Assembly: GCF_003030465.1 (NCBI RefSeq)
Contig: NZ_CP028339.1
Coordinates: 868,001 to 932,000, forward strand
Length of the DNA stretch: 64,000 nt
Direction: 5' to 3'
Origin: Thauera aromatica K172
GTDB lineage: Bacteria; Pseudomonadota; Gammaproteobacteria; Burkholderiales; Rhodocyclaceae
Below are positions 28,330 to 37,459 of the stretch, piece by piece (the stretch's first letter is position 1; each line of letters opens with the position of its first letter). Position numbers and translations under genes: made by a program. The notes beneath the pieces were generated by a model, which was given only the letters and a program-made list of their open reading frames with translations, made no database searches and was not told the DNA's origin.

Positions 28330-30198
28330 ATGGGTGCAGCCCTCCCCGAACCGGCTCCGAGCCGCTTGTTCCTGTCCGGTAACGACGCCGTCGCGCTCGC
28401 CGTGCGCGACGCCGGCTGCCGTGTCGCCGCCGCCTATCCGGGGACGCCGTCGACCGAGATCCTGGAAGTGCTCGCGCGCTATCCGGATCTGTACACCGAG
28501 TGGTCGATCAACGAGAAGGTCTCGCTCGAAGTGGCGCTCGGCGCCTCGATGGTGGGTGCGCGCGCGTTCTGTGCGATGAAGCACGTCGGTCTCAACGTCG
28601 CTGCCGATGCGCTGATGACGATGACCGTCACCGGCACCGAAGGCGGCCTGGTGATCGCCGTGGCCGACGACGTCGGCATGTCCTCGTCGCAGAACGAGCA
28701 GGATTCGCGCTTCTGGGCGCGCTTCGCCCATCTGCCGCTGTTCGAGCCGGCCGATGCGCAGGAGTCCTACGACATGACGCGCGCGGCGTTCGCGCTGTCG
28801 GAGCGTTTCCGCTGCCCCGCGATCCTGCGCCTGACCACTCGCATCTGCCACGTCAAGGGCCGGGTGCTGCCGGGCGAGCGCGAAACCCACGAGCCGGGCG
28901 GCTTCGTCAAGGACCCCCAGCGCTGGGTGATGGTCCCCGGCAACGCCAAGCCGCGCGTGGCGCGGATGCACGAGCGCGAAGAGGCGCTGCGTGCCGCGAG
29001 CATGGAAAGCGCGTTCAACGCGCTGCTGCCGGGCGAGGACCGCCGCATCGGCTTCGTCGTTTCCGGGCCGGCGTTCATGCACGTGCGCGAAGCCTTCCCC
29101 GCCGCGCCGGTGTTCAAGCTCGGCCAGTCCTATCCGCTGCCGCTCGAGCGCGTGCGCGAACTGGCCGTCGGCGTGGACCAGCTCCTCGTCGTCGAAGAGA
29201 CCGAGGCGCTGGTCGAAAACGAGCTGCGCGCCGCGGGCATCGCCTGTTCCGGCAAGGACACGCTGCCCCGGGTCGGCGAACTGTCGCCCGATGTGCTCAA
29301 GCCGGCGGTCGCCCGCCTGCTCGGCGAACCCGTGCCGGCGAAGGCACACCTGGCGCCGCAGCAAGTGTTCCCGCGCCCGCCGACGATGTGCGTCGCCTGT
29401 CCGCACCTAGGCATCTACTACACCCTCGCCCAGCTGCGCAACATCACCATCTCGGGCGACATCGGCTGCTACACCCTGGGGGCCGGCCAGCCCTGGAATG
29501 CGCTCGACACCTGCATCTCGATGGGAGCGTCGATGGGGGTGGCGTTGGGCATGGACAAGGGCCGCGGCGAAGCCGACGCGAAAAAATCCGTGGTCGCCGT
29601 GATCGGCGACTCGACCTTCATGCACATGGGCATGCAGGGCCTGCTCGACATCACCTGGAACCGGGGCAACGTCACCGTCCTGCTGCTCGACAACCGTGCG
29701 GTCGGCATGACCGGCGGCCAGGACAACCCGGGCACCGGCCGCGACATCCACGGCGAAACGGTGCCGCGCATCGACTTCGCCAAGCTGTGCGAAGCCCTGG
29801 GGGTGAACAAGGAGCGCATCCATGTGCTCGACCCCTACCAGCTGCCGGTGCTGTTCAAGACGCTGCGCGAGGAAACCAAGGTCCGCGAGCCCTCGGTGAT
29901 CATCACCAACCGCCCGTGCGTGCTCATCGACGACTACCAGCCGGCCCAGCCCTACAAGGTCATCGCCGACCAGTGCACCGGCTGCGGCAACTGCCTCGAC
30001 GTCGGCTGTCCGGCGATCCACGTCACCCGCCGGGCCAAGGAAGTGAAGCCTTCCGGCAAGGAAGTCGAGCTCGCCTTCACCCGCATCGAGACTTCGGCGT
30101 GTACCGGTTGCGGCCTGTGCGTGCAGCCCTGCGCGCCGGAGGCGATCGTCCATGCCGCACCCGAGCACCCGGTGAAATTCCTGCACGCGAAGATCTGA
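28330..30198 (+). CDS. iorA: Indolepyruvate:ferredoxin oxidoreductase, alpha subunit
   Basis: Oxidatively decarboxylates arylpyruvates (indolepyruvate, phenylpyruvate, hydroxyphenylpyruvate) to arylacetyl-CoA, reducing ferredoxin. The 622-residue protein has the fused IorA layout: pyrimidine-binding domain at the N-terminus (AAAYPGTPSTEI), thiamine diphosphate domain in the middle (SGDIGCYTLG, GDSTFMHMG), and two 4Fe-4S motifs starting at about Cys549 (CTGCGNC) and Cys591 (CTGCGLC). A GAGAGGAAG site precedes the ATG. iorB follows after ten bases. In denitrifying aromatic degraders this enzyme serves anaerobic phenylalanine, tyrosine or tryptophan breakdown, which agrees with the FNR-type promoter. 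Confidence 0.95.
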   Translation: MGAALPEPAPSRLFLSGNDAVALAVRDAGCRVAAAYPGTPSTEILEVLARYPDLYTEWSINEKVSLEVALGASMVGARAFCAMKHVGLNVAADALMTMTVTGTEGGLVIAVADDVGMSSSQNEQDSRFWARFAHLPLFEPADAQESYDMTRAAFALSERFRCPAILRLTTRICHVKGRVLPGERETHEPGGFVKDPQRWVMVPGNAKPRVARMHEREEALRAASMESAFNALLPGEDRRIGFVVSGPAFMHVREAFPAAPVFKLGQSYPLPLERVRELAVGVDQLLVVEETEALVENELRAAGIACSGKDTLPRVGELSPDVLKPAVARLLGEPVPAKAHLAPQQVFPRPPTMCVACPHLGIYYTLAQLRNITISGDIGCYTLGAGQPWNALDTCISMGASMGVALGMDKGRGEADAKKSVVAVIGDSTFMHMGMQGLLDITWNRGNVTVLLLDNRAVGMTGGQDNPGTGRDIHGETVPRIDFAKLCEALGVNKERIHVLDPYQLPVLFKTLREETKVREPSVIITNRPCVLIDDYQPAQPYKVIADQCTGCGNCLDVGCPAIHVTRRAKEVKPSGKEVELAFTRIETSACTGCGLCVQPCAPEAIVHAAPEHPVKFLHAKI

Positions 30199-30208
30199 GG
30201 AACCGACC

Positions 30209-30814
30209 ATGACCATCACCAACATCGCGGTTTGCGGCATCGGCGGCCAGGGCGTGATGACCGCCACCGAAATCCTCGCCGAGGCGGCGCTGTCGCTCGG
30301 CTTCGACGTCAAGAAGACCGAAGTCGCGGGCATGAGCCAGCGCGGCGGCGTGGTGACTTCGCACCTGCGCTTCGGCCCGCAGGTGCTGTCGCCGCAGATC
30401 GTGCCCGGAGAGGCCGACCTACTGGTCGGCTTCGAGGCCGCCGAAGCCTTGCGCTGGTCCCACATGCTGAAGCCGGGCGGCGTCGCCCTGGTCAACCAGG
30501 GGCGCTTCGTGCCGCCGGTCGTCACCATCGGCCTCTACGACTATCCGGCCGATCCGATCGCCGAAATGCGCGCTCTGGGGGTCGAAGTGTACGACTTCGA
30601 CGCCAGCGCGCTCGCGCTCCAGCTGGGCAACATCCGCCTCGGCAACACCGTGATGCTGGGGGCGATGTCCGACCGCCTGCCGTTTCCCGCCGACGTCCTG
30701 CGCAACGCGGTGCTGGCGCGCTTCGGCGTGCGCAAGCCGGCGCTCGTCGACCTCAACCGCCAGGCTTTCGAACTCGGCCGCGCCGCGGTTGCGGGGCTGG
30801 GCGCCGCCGCCTGA
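30209..30814 (+). CDS. iorB: Indolepyruvate:ferredoxin oxidoreductase, beta subunit
   Basis: A 201-residue gamma-domain-like subunit of 2-oxoacid:ferredoxin oxidoreductases that completes the IorAB complex. Visible signatures are NIAVCGIGGQGVMTATEIL at the N-terminus and EVAGMSQRGGVVTSHLRFG, both conserved in IorB. It starts ten bases after iorA and is certainly co-transcribed. The ferredoxin partner and the transaminase that would supply arylpyruvates are not in the window. It is convergent with the IclR gene. Confidence 0.95.
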   Translation: MTITNIAVCGIGGQGVMTATEILAEAALSLGFDVKKTEVAGMSQRGGVVTSHLRFGPQVLSPQIVPGEADLLVGFEAAEALRWSHMLKPGGVALVNQGRFVPPVVTIGLYDYPADPIAEMRALGVEVYDFDASALALQLGNIRLGNTVMLGAMSDRLPFPADVLRNAVLARFGVRKPALVDLNRQAFELGRAAVAGLGAAA

Positions 30815-30864
30815 GACCGCGCCGCTGGGGCGCGCGGCCGCCTCTCCGCCCGCGCGGTGCCGGC

Positions 30865-31668
30865 TCAGCCGGCGCGCGGTGCTACGTAGCCGAGGGCGCG
30901 GGAAATCTCGTCCGCGGTCTCGCGCACCAGCGGCGCCCACTCGGGGTTGAAGCGCTCGGACGGGGTCGACAGCGACAGGCCGGCGACCAGCGCGCCGGAA
31001 TCGTCGTGGATGCCGGCGCCGATGCATCGCACTCCCGGCTCCACTTCGTCGAGGTCGAAGGCGACGCCATGGCGGCGGACGCGGTCGAGCTCCTTTTCCA
31101 GTGCCGGCAGGGAGGTGATCGAAGCCGCCGTGGATGCGGGCAGGCCGGTGCGGCGGGCGTAGTCGCGGATGCGCTCGAGCCCGTCCTCGACCAGGAACAG
31201 CTTGCCGGTGGCGGTGGTGTGCAGCGGCGCGCGCGCGCCGACGATGTGCACCACGCGCACCGAGGAGCGTCCGCTCGAAGTGCGCTCGACATAGACGATC
31301 TCGTCGCCGTCGCGGATTCCCAGATTGACGCTTTCTCCGGTCGCCGCATGCAGCCTCAGCATCAGCGGCATCGCCGTCTCGCGCAGGGAAATGCGCGACT
31401 TCACCAGACTGCCCAGTTCGAGCAGGCGGATGCCGAGCCGGTACACCCCGGCGTCCGAACGCTCGACGAAGCCGCTCTGGGTCATCGCCCCCAGGATGCG
31501 GTGCGCGGTGGAGGGGTGCAGTCCGGTCTCGAGCGCGAGCTGCTTCAAGGGCACGGGGTCGGCATGCTGGGCCAGCACCTCGAGCAGCTTCATCATCCGG
31601 TCGATGACCTGGATCGGGTTCTTGGCTTCGCTGGCAGGAGGGGCGGGATCGTTCTTCGGTGTGGGCAC
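30865..31668 (-). CDS. IclR-family transcriptional regulator
   Basis: A 267-residue regulator. The N-terminal winged helix-turn-helix (about residues 18-80; IQVIDRMMKLLEVLA, LKQLALETGLHPSTAHRIL) is followed by the IclR effector domain (NLGIRDGDEIVYVER, TTATGKLFL, GAGIHDDSGALVAGLSLS). The start is taken as GTG at 31668; an ATG at 31743 would add 25 residues but would put a palindromic operator inside the gene. Convergent to iorAB and divergent from mnhA, it could control either. IclR regulators often sense small aromatic or keto acids, which makes iorAB an attractive target, but this is inference. Confidence 0.9.
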   Translation of the reverse strand: MPTPKNDPAPPASEAKNPIQVIDRMMKLLEVLAQHADPVPLKQLALETGLHPSTAHRILGAMTQSGFVERSDAGVYRLGIRLLELGSLVKSRISLRETAMPLMLRLHAATGESVNLGIRDGDEIVYVERTSSGRSSVRVVHIVGARAPLHTTATGKLFLVEDGLERIRDYARRTGLPASTAASITSLPALEKELDRVRRHGVAFDLDEVEPGVRCIGAGIHDDSGALVAGLSLSTPSERFNPEWAPLVRETADEISRALGYVAPRAG

Positions 31669-31722
31669 GGCGGTGGCGCTGACTCGGGTGGCAGTGAACC
31701 GGGATGGTAACCGCCTGCGTCG

Positions 31723-31760
31723 ATTTCGCCTAGTGAAATGCATTGCCGTGTAGTGAGTGC
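31723..31760. promoter_or_regulatory. Candidate IclR operator in the iclR-mnhA divergent region
   Basis: ATTTCGC-CTA-GTGAAAT (31723-31739) is a 17-bp palindrome with one mismatched pair, of the size IclR dimers bind. TAGTGA recurs exactly 20 bases later (31731 and 31751). A good -10 (TATACT, 31775-31780) pointing to mnhA lies just downstream with only a weak -35. Autoregulation is likely but unproven. Confidence 0.38.
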
Positions 31761-31884
31761 GGCGCTGACGACGATATACTCTGCCGAATCTTCGCGGCCG
31801 CAGCCTGTCCCTTTCGTCCCGGCGGGCGTGGCCGTCGCCCGCCGTCCAACCTATCGGCGTCGCCCGGCGCCGGCGGACTGATCG

Positions 31885-34746
31885 ATGAGCCTTGTCCTGG
31901 TCGTGCTGTTGCCCCTGATCGGCGCGCTGCTCCCGGCGCTGATGATCCGTGCCGGGCGCAACGCCTGCGTGCTCTCCGCATTCACGTTCAGCCTGCTCGC
32001 TTTCGCCCTGCTGCTCTCGCACGCTCCGGCGGTGTTCCGCGGCGAAGTCGTGCGTGCGGGCTGGAACTGGCTGCCCGCGCTCGGCCTGCAGGCGAACTTC
32101 TTCCTCGACGGGCTGGGCTTCTTCTTCGCCGGGCTGATCCTGGGTATCGGCCTGCTGATCATCGTCTATGCCCGCTTCTACCTCGCCAAGGACGACCCGA
32201 TGGGAACGTTCTACAGCTACCTGCTGCTGTTCCAGGGGGCGATGGTGGGGATCGTGCTGTCGGACAACATCCTGTTGCTGCTGGTGTTCTGGGAGCTCAC
32301 CAGCCTGTCGTCCTTCCTCCTGATCGGCTACTGGAAGCACCTCCCCGAAGGCCGCCAGGGCGCGCGCATGGCGCTGACCGTGACCGGCGCCGGCGGCCTG
32401 GCGATGATCGCCGGAATGCTGCTGCTGGGCGAGATCGCCGGCTCCTACGAGCTCACCGCCATCCTGCAGCAGAAGGAGGTGATCCAGGCTTCGCCGCTGT
32501 ACCTGCCGGCGCTGCTCCTGATCCTCGGCGGCTGCTTCACCAAGAGCGCCCAGTTCCCCTTCCATTTCTGGCTGCCGCACGCGATGGCGGCGCCCACCCC
32601 GGTGTCGGCCTACCTCCATTCGGCGACCATGGTGAAGGCCGGCCTGTTCCTGCTCGCGCGGATGTGGCCGGTGCTCGCCGGCACCGCGGAATGGTTCTAC
32701 CTCGTCGCCACCACCGGCCTGTTGACGATGCTGATTGGCGCCTTCATCGCCTTGTTCAAGGACGACCTGAAGGGGCTGCTGGCCTATTCCACGGTCAGCC
32801 ATCTCGGCCTGGTGACGATGCTGTTCGGCTTCGGCACGCCGCTCGCGGCGGTCGCCGGGGTGTTCCACATCCTCAACCACGCCACCTTCAAGGCCGCGCT
32901 GTTCATGAACGCGGGGATCGTCGACCACGAGGCCGGCACCCGCGACATCCGCCGCCTCGGCGGCCTGCTCCAGCTGATGCCGGTGAGCGCGACGCTGGCG
33001 CTGGTGGCGGCGGCGTCGATGGCTGGCCTGCCGCCGCTGAACGGCTTCCTCTCCAAGGAAATGATGCTGCACGAGGCGGCCGCGACCGCGTGGCTGGGCA
33101 ACGGCTGGGTGGTGGCGGCGCTGGCTACGCTCGCGGCCTGCTTCTCGGTGGCCTACTCTCTGCGCTACATCGTGCACGTCTTCTTCGGCCCCCGGCGCGA
33201 CGACTACCCGCATCCGCCGCACGACCCCCCGGTCGGGATGTGGCTGCCGCCGGCGCTGCTGGTGGCGCTGGTGGTGCTGATCGGGCTGTTCCCCGAAACC
33301 CTCGCCGGACCGCTGGTGGCGGTGGTGTCGGGCGCGGTGACCGGCGGCGCGGCGCCCGACTATCCCCTCGCGCTGTGGCACGGCTTCACTCCGGCACTGG
33401 GCCTGTCGGCGATCGCGCTCGCCGTCGGCGGCGGCGTCCTCGCCGCCTATCCGCGGCTGCGTGCGCGGTGGCAGGCGGGGGCCCATCCCGAAGCGAAGGC
33501 GATCTTCGACGGCGCCCTCGCGGCCGCGGTGGCGGGCAGCCGGCGGCTGATCCACGGCGTCCATAACGGCTCCCAGCAGCGCGCGCTGGCCTTCCTGGTC
33601 GGGGCGGTGACCGCCGCCGGCTTTGCCGCTTTCTCCGCCGCACCTCATGGCGCGGGCATGCGCGCGCTGCTGCCGGCGGTGCCGGTCGCGGTGGTCGCCT
33701 GGATGCTGCTGCTGGGTGGCTGCGCGCTCGCTCTCCTGCTCTATCGCAAGCGCCTGCTCGCGGTGGTGGCGGTGGGGGCGGTCGGGCTCATCGTCTGCGT
33801 CGCCTTCCTCTACCTGTCCGCGCCCGACCTCGCCCTGACCCAGATTTCGGTCGAAGTCGCCACCGTGATCCTGATCCTGCTGGCGCTGTATTTCCTGCCC
33901 AAGGAAGGGCCGCTCAGTTCCAGCGCCCAGCGCCAGCCGCTGCGCCACCTGCGCGACGGCGTGCTGGCCGGTGCCGCCGGCCTGGGGATGGCGCTGGCGA
34001 GTTGGGCGATGCTGACCCGCGACGGCAGCTCGCTGTCCGGCTACTACCTGGAAAATGCGGTTTCGGGCGGAGGCGGCACCAACGTCGTGAACGTGATCCT
34101 GGTCGATTTCCGCGGCTTCGACACCTTCGGCGAGATCACCGTCCTCGGCATCGCCGCGCTCGCCATCTACGCGCTCCTCGACGGTGCCCTGCACGGCCGC
34201 GTCGGCCGCCGGCTGAGCGCGTGGACGCCGGATCTGCCGGTGTCGGTCGACCGCCACCCGATGATCATGGTGGTGGCGACCCGGGTGATGCTGCCGCTGG
34301 CGCTGCTGGTCGGGGCCTACATCTTCCTGCGCGGCCACAACCAGCCCGGTGGCGGCTTCATCGCCGCGCTCGTGGTGTCGATCGCGCTGATCATGCAGTA
34401 CATGGCGAGCGGCTTCGGCTGGGCGGCGCAGCGGGTGAAGGTCGATTACCACGCCCTGATCGGTGCCGGGGTGCTGATTGCCGCCCTCACCGGGATCGGC
34501 GCGATGGTGCTCGACCAGCCCTTCCTGACGTCGACCTTCGGCCATTTCCACCTGCCGCTGGTCGGCGAGTTCGAGCTGGCGAGCGCGATGGCCTTCGATA
34601 CCGGGGTGTTCCTGACCGTGGTCGGCGCGGTCATGCTCGCCCTCGCCAACCTGTCGCGGATGGGCCGGCGCGCCGGCCACCTGCCGGTGAACAAGGCGCC
34701 GATGGACATCGACCCGAGCGCGGTCCCGCCCCAGGAGCAGAACTGA
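31885..34746 (+). CDS. mnhA: Na+(K+)/H+ antiporter subunit A, with fused B domain
   Basis: Largest subunit of the Mrp/Mnh multi-subunit cation/proton antiporter of the inner membrane, related to complex I NuoL. The 953-residue product has the proton-channel core (KSAQFPFHFWLPHAMAAPTP, LKGLLAYSTVSHLGL, HILNHATFKAALFMNAG), a C-terminal MnhA extension, and from about residue 785 a typical MnhB module (GHNQPGGGFIAAL). A and B are thus fused, and no separate mnhB follows. The stop is directly adjacent to the mnhC ATG. It opens a tightly packed six-gene operon used for Na+ export and pH homeostasis. Confidence 0.94.
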   Translation: MSLVLVVLLPLIGALLPALMIRAGRNACVLSAFTFSLLAFALLLSHAPAVFRGEVVRAGWNWLPALGLQANFFLDGLGFFFAGLILGIGLLIIVYARFYLAKDDPMGTFYSYLLLFQGAMVGIVLSDNILLLLVFWELTSLSSFLLIGYWKHLPEGRQGARMALTVTGAGGLAMIAGMLLLGEIAGSYELTAILQQKEVIQASPLYLPALLLILGGCFTKSAQFPFHFWLPHAMAAPTPVSAYLHSATMVKAGLFLLARMWPVLAGTAEWFYLVATTGLLTMLIGAFIALFKDDLKGLLAYSTVSHLGLVTMLFGFGTPLAAVAGVFHILNHATFKAALFMNAGIVDHEAGTRDIRRLGGLLQLMPVSATLALVAAASMAGLPPLNGFLSKEMMLHEAAATAWLGNGWVVAALATLAACFSVAYSLRYIVHVFFGPRRDDYPHPPHDPPVGMWLPPALLVALVVLIGLFPETLAGPLVAVVSGAVTGGAAPDYPLALWHGFTPALGLSAIALAVGGGVLAAYPRLRARWQAGAHPEAKAIFDGALAAAVAGSRRLIHGVHNGSQQRALAFLVGAVTAAGFAAFSAAPHGAGMRALLPAVPVAVVAWMLLLGGCALALLLYRKRLLAVVAVGAVGLIVCVAFLYLSAPDLALTQISVEVATVILILLALYFLPKEGPLSSSAQRQPLRHLRDGVLAGAAGLGMALASWAMLTRDGSSLSGYYLENAVSGGGGTNVVNVILVDFRGFDTFGEITVLGIAALAIYALLDGALHGRVGRRLSAWTPDLPVSVDRHPMIMVVATRVMLPLALLVGAYIFLRGHNQPGGGFIAALVVSIALIMQYMASGFGWAAQRVKVDYHALIGAGVLIAALTGIGAMVLDQPFLTSTFGHFHLPLVGEFELASAMAFDTGVFLTVVGAVMLALANLSRMGRRAGHLPVNKAPMDIDPSAVPPQEQN

Positions 34747-35142
34747 ATGGAGTTTCTCGTCGCCACCGCGATCGGCGCGATGACCGCCGCCGGCCTCTAC
34801 CTGGTGCTGCGCGCGCGCACTTTCCCGGTCGTCCTCGGCCTGTCGCTGCTGACCTATGCGGTCAACCTCTTCCTCTTCGCCACCGGCCGGCTGGCGGTGA
34901 ATCGGCCGCCGGTGATCGGCGCCGCGGCGAGCGCCTACGTCGACCCGCTGCCGCAGGCGCTGGTGCTGACCGCGATCGTGATCTCCTTCGGCATGACCGC
35001 GGTGATCGTGGTGATGGCGCTGCGCGCCTACCTCGAAACCGGCAACGACCACGTCGATCTGCCCGGCGACGCCGACCCCGAAGCCCGCGTCGATGACTGG
35101 AAGCAGCGCCCGCGCCGGGCCGCTGGCGGAGAGCGGCGATGA
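34747..35142 (+). CDS. mnhC: Na+/H+ antiporter subunit C
   Basis: A 131-residue NuoK-like membrane subunit with three helices. LYLVLRARTFPVVLGLSLLT and the DPLPQALVLTAIVISFGMTA stretch are the MnhC signatures. The ATG directly follows the mnhA stop, and the 3' end overlaps mnhD by four bases. The C-terminal tail of about 30 residues is hydrophilic. It is an essential small subunit of the antiporter complex. Confidence 0.93.
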   Translation: MEFLVATAIGAMTAAGLYLVLRARTFPVVLGLSLLTYAVNLFLFATGRLAVNRPPVIGAAASAYVDPLPQALVLTAIVISFGMTAVIVVMALRAYLETGNDHVDLPGDADPEARVDDWKQRPRRAAGGERR

Positions 35143-36659
35143 ACCACTGGCTGATCCTGCCCATCCTGCTGCCGGCGGTGGTCGGCGCCGTGCTCGTCGT
35201 CGCTGTCCGCCACGACGCCCTGCTGGCGCGCATCTTCGCCCTCGCCTCGGGCGTGCTGCTGCTCGCGGCCGGCCTCGTCCTGCTGGCGATATCGGCCGAT
35301 GGCGAAGTGCGCGTCTATGCCTTCGGCGCCTGGCCGGCGCCGTTCGGCATCGTGCTCGCGCTCGATCGCCTGGCGGCGCTGATGCTGGTGCTGACCGCGG
35401 TCCTCGGGCTGGCGGTGCTGGTGTACGCGGTCAATGGCTGGGACGAGCGCGGGCGGCACTTCCATGCGCTGCTCCAGTTCCAGCTGATGGGCCTCAACGG
35501 CGCTTTCCTGACCGGCGATTTCTTCAACCTGTTCGTGTTCTTCGAGGTCTTGCTGATCGCCTCCTACGGCCTCATGGTGCATGGTGGCGGCGGGCTGCGG
35601 GTGAAGGCCGGAGTGCAGTACGTGGTGGTGAACCTGATCGGCTCCTCGGTGTTCCTGATCGCCGTCGGTCTCATCTACAGCGTCACCGGCACCCTCAACA
35701 TGGCCGACCTGGCGCGCAAGGTGCCGCAGGTCGCCGCCGCCGACCAGGCCTTGCTCCACACCGGGGCGGTGCTGCTGCTGCTGGTGTTCGCGCTCAAGGC
35801 GGCGCTGGTGCCGCTGCACTTCTGGCTCCCCGGCACCTATGCCAACGCGCCGGGGCCGGTGGCGGCGCTGTTCGCGATCATGACCAAGGTCGGCGCCTAT
35901 TCGATCCTGCGCCTGTACATCCTCGCCTTCGGCGCCGAGGCCGGCGGCGCGGCCTGGCTGGCCGCACCCTGGCTGCTGCCGGCCGGGCTGCTGACCCTGG
36001 TGCTGGGCATGCTCGGCGTACTCGGCGCGCGCAGCCTGGGGCAGATGGCGAGCTTCGCGGTGATCGCTTCGATGGGCATGCTGCTGGCGACGGTGGCGCT
36101 GTTCACCGTCCAGGCGACCGCCGCGGCGCTCTACTACCTGCTCCATTCCACCCTCGCCGCCGCGGCCCTGTTCCTGATCGCCGACCTCGTCGCCGAGCGC
36201 CGTGGCGTGCACCGCGACCGCTTCGATCTCGCCCCGCGGCTGGCGCAGGGGGGGCTGCTCGCCGGCCTGTTCTTCGTCGCCGCCATCGGCATCACCGGGA
36301 TGCCGCCGCTGTCGGGCTTCATCGGCAAGCTGCTGATCCTCGACGGCGCGCGCGCCTCCGCCCAGGCGGGCTGGTTCTGGAGCCTGATCCTGGGCACGTC
36401 GCTGATCGCCATCGTTGGTTTTTCGCGCGCTGGCAGCCTGCTGTTCTGGAAGTGCAGCGCGCTCGAGGCGCCGGCCCCGGCCTACCGTGCGGCGCCGGTG
36501 TTGCCCTTCGTCGCGGTCGGCGGCCTGCTCGCCGGGCTGGTGGCGCTGACCGTGTTCGCCGGCCCGCTGCATCGCTGGCTGGAACTCACCGCGGCGCAGC
36601 TCTACGCCCCGGCGGGCTATATCGAGGCGGTGCTCGGCACCGCGGGAGGAACACCCTGA
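35139..36659 (+). CDS. mnhD: Na+/H+ antiporter subunit D
   Basis: A 506-residue NuoM/NuoN-like proton-channel subunit with about fourteen membrane helices. FFEVLLIASYGL carries the conserved channel glutamate; KAALVPLHFWLPGTYANAPGPVAALFA holds the conserved lysine and the family-defining FWLP segment. It starts with an ATGA overlap with mnhC and its TGA shares one base with the mnhE ATG. Together with MnhA it forms the ion-translocating core of the complex. Confidence 0.94.
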   Translation: MNHWLILPILLPAVVGAVLVVAVRHDALLARIFALASGVLLLAAGLVLLAISADGEVRVYAFGAWPAPFGIVLALDRLAALMLVLTAVLGLAVLVYAVNGWDERGRHFHALLQFQLMGLNGAFLTGDFFNLFVFFEVLLIASYGLMVHGGGGLRVKAGVQYVVVNLIGSSVFLIAVGLIYSVTGTLNMADLARKVPQVAAADQALLHTGAVLLLLVFALKAALVPLHFWLPGTYANAPGPVAALFAIMTKVGAYSILRLYILAFGAEAGGAAWLAAPWLLPAGLLTLVLGMLGVLGARSLGQMASFAVIASMGMLLATVALFTVQATAAALYYLLHSTLAAAALFLIADLVAERRGVHRDRFDLAPRLAQGGLLAGLFFVAAIGITGMPPLSGFIGKLLILDGARASAQAGWFWSLILGTSLIAIVGFSRAGSLLFWKCSALEAPAPAYRAAPVLPFVAVGGLLAGLVALTVFAGPLHRWLELTAAQLYAPAGYIEAVLGTAGGTP

Positions 36660-37186
36660 TGGCCCGCAACCCTGTCGCCGAGGGCTGGCGCAGCCGGGCG
36701 GCGCGCTGGCTGCCGCACCCGCTGCTGACGCTGGTGCTGGTGGTGCTGTGGATGCTGCTGCTGAATAGTTTCAGCGTCGGCGGGCTGCTGGTGGGCCTCG
36801 GCCTGGGCCTGCTGATTCCGATCGCCACCAGCGACTTCTGGCCCGGACGCCCGCCGGTGCGCGCCTATCGCAAGGTGTTGTCCTACTCCGCACTGGTGCT
36901 GTGGGACGTGATCGTCGCCAACCTCCAGGTCGCGCGCCTGATCCTGTTCCGCGGCAACGAGCGGCTGCGCGTGCGCTGGGTGGTGCTGCCGCTGGAACTG
37001 CGCTCGCCCGAGGCGATCACGATGCTCGCCGGAACGATCACGATGACGCCGGGGACGGTGTCCTGCGACCTTTCCGCCGACGGCCGCAGCCTGCTCGTGC
37101 ATTGCCTCGACGCGCCCGACGCGGAGGACGCGGTGCGCCAGATGAAAGAGCGCTACGAAGCCCGCCTGAAGGAGATTTTCCCATGA
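36659..37186 (+). CDS. mnhE: Na+/H+ antiporter subunit E
   Basis: A 175-residue subunit with two or three N-terminal membrane helices and a cytoplasmic C-terminal domain. The SALVLWDVIVANLQVARLIL segment and TITMTPGTVSCDL motif are MnhE signatures. The frame is open far upstream as a shadow of mnhD; the ATG at 36659 shares one base with the mnhD stop (TGATG), fixing the start. The gene overlaps mnhF by four bases. Confidence 0.92.
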   Translation: MARNPVAEGWRSRAARWLPHPLLTLVLVVLWMLLLNSFSVGGLLVGLGLGLLIPIATSDFWPGRPPVRAYRKVLSYSALVLWDVIVANLQVARLILFRGNERLRVRWVVLPLELRSPEAITMLAGTITMTPGTVSCDLSADGRSLLVHCLDAPDAEDAVRQMKERYEARLKEIFP

Positions 37187-37452
37187 TCGAGCCTGCCCTC
37201 GACTTCGGCTTCTTCGCCGTCTCGCTGGCCCTGCTGCTGAACCTGTGGCGCCTGTGGCGCGGCCCCACGGTGATGGACCGGGTGCTGGCGGTCGACACCA
37301 TGGTGATCAACACCATCGCCCTGATCATCCTGTTCGGCATCGAGCAGCGCACCACGATGTTCTTCGAAGCCGCGCTGCTGTTCGCGATGTTCGGCTTCAT
37401 CTCCACCGTCGCCTACTGCCGCTTCATCCTGCGCGGCGACGTCATCGAGTGA
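37183..37452 (+). CDS. mnhF: Na+/H+ antiporter subunit F
   Basis: An 89-residue subunit with three membrane helices. WRGPTVMDRVLAVDTMVIN is the conserved MnhF motif. The ATG overlaps the mnhE stop by four bases, and the gene ends seven bases before mnhG. The open frame extends upstream within mnhE but that part is a shadow. Confidence 0.92.
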   Translation: MIEPALDFGFFAVSLALLLNLWRLWRGPTVMDRVLAVDTMVINTIALIILFGIEQRTTMFFEAALLFAMFGFISTVAYCRFILRGDVIE

Positions 37453-37459
37453 GGCGGCG

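Noticed and set aside
30865-35052. A 1395-codon leftward open frame covering iclR and antisense to mnhA
   Set aside because: Only the last 267 codons are protein-like (IclR). The rest is a low-complexity Arg/His/Gln/Gly shadow of the mnhA reading frame, as expected at this GC content.
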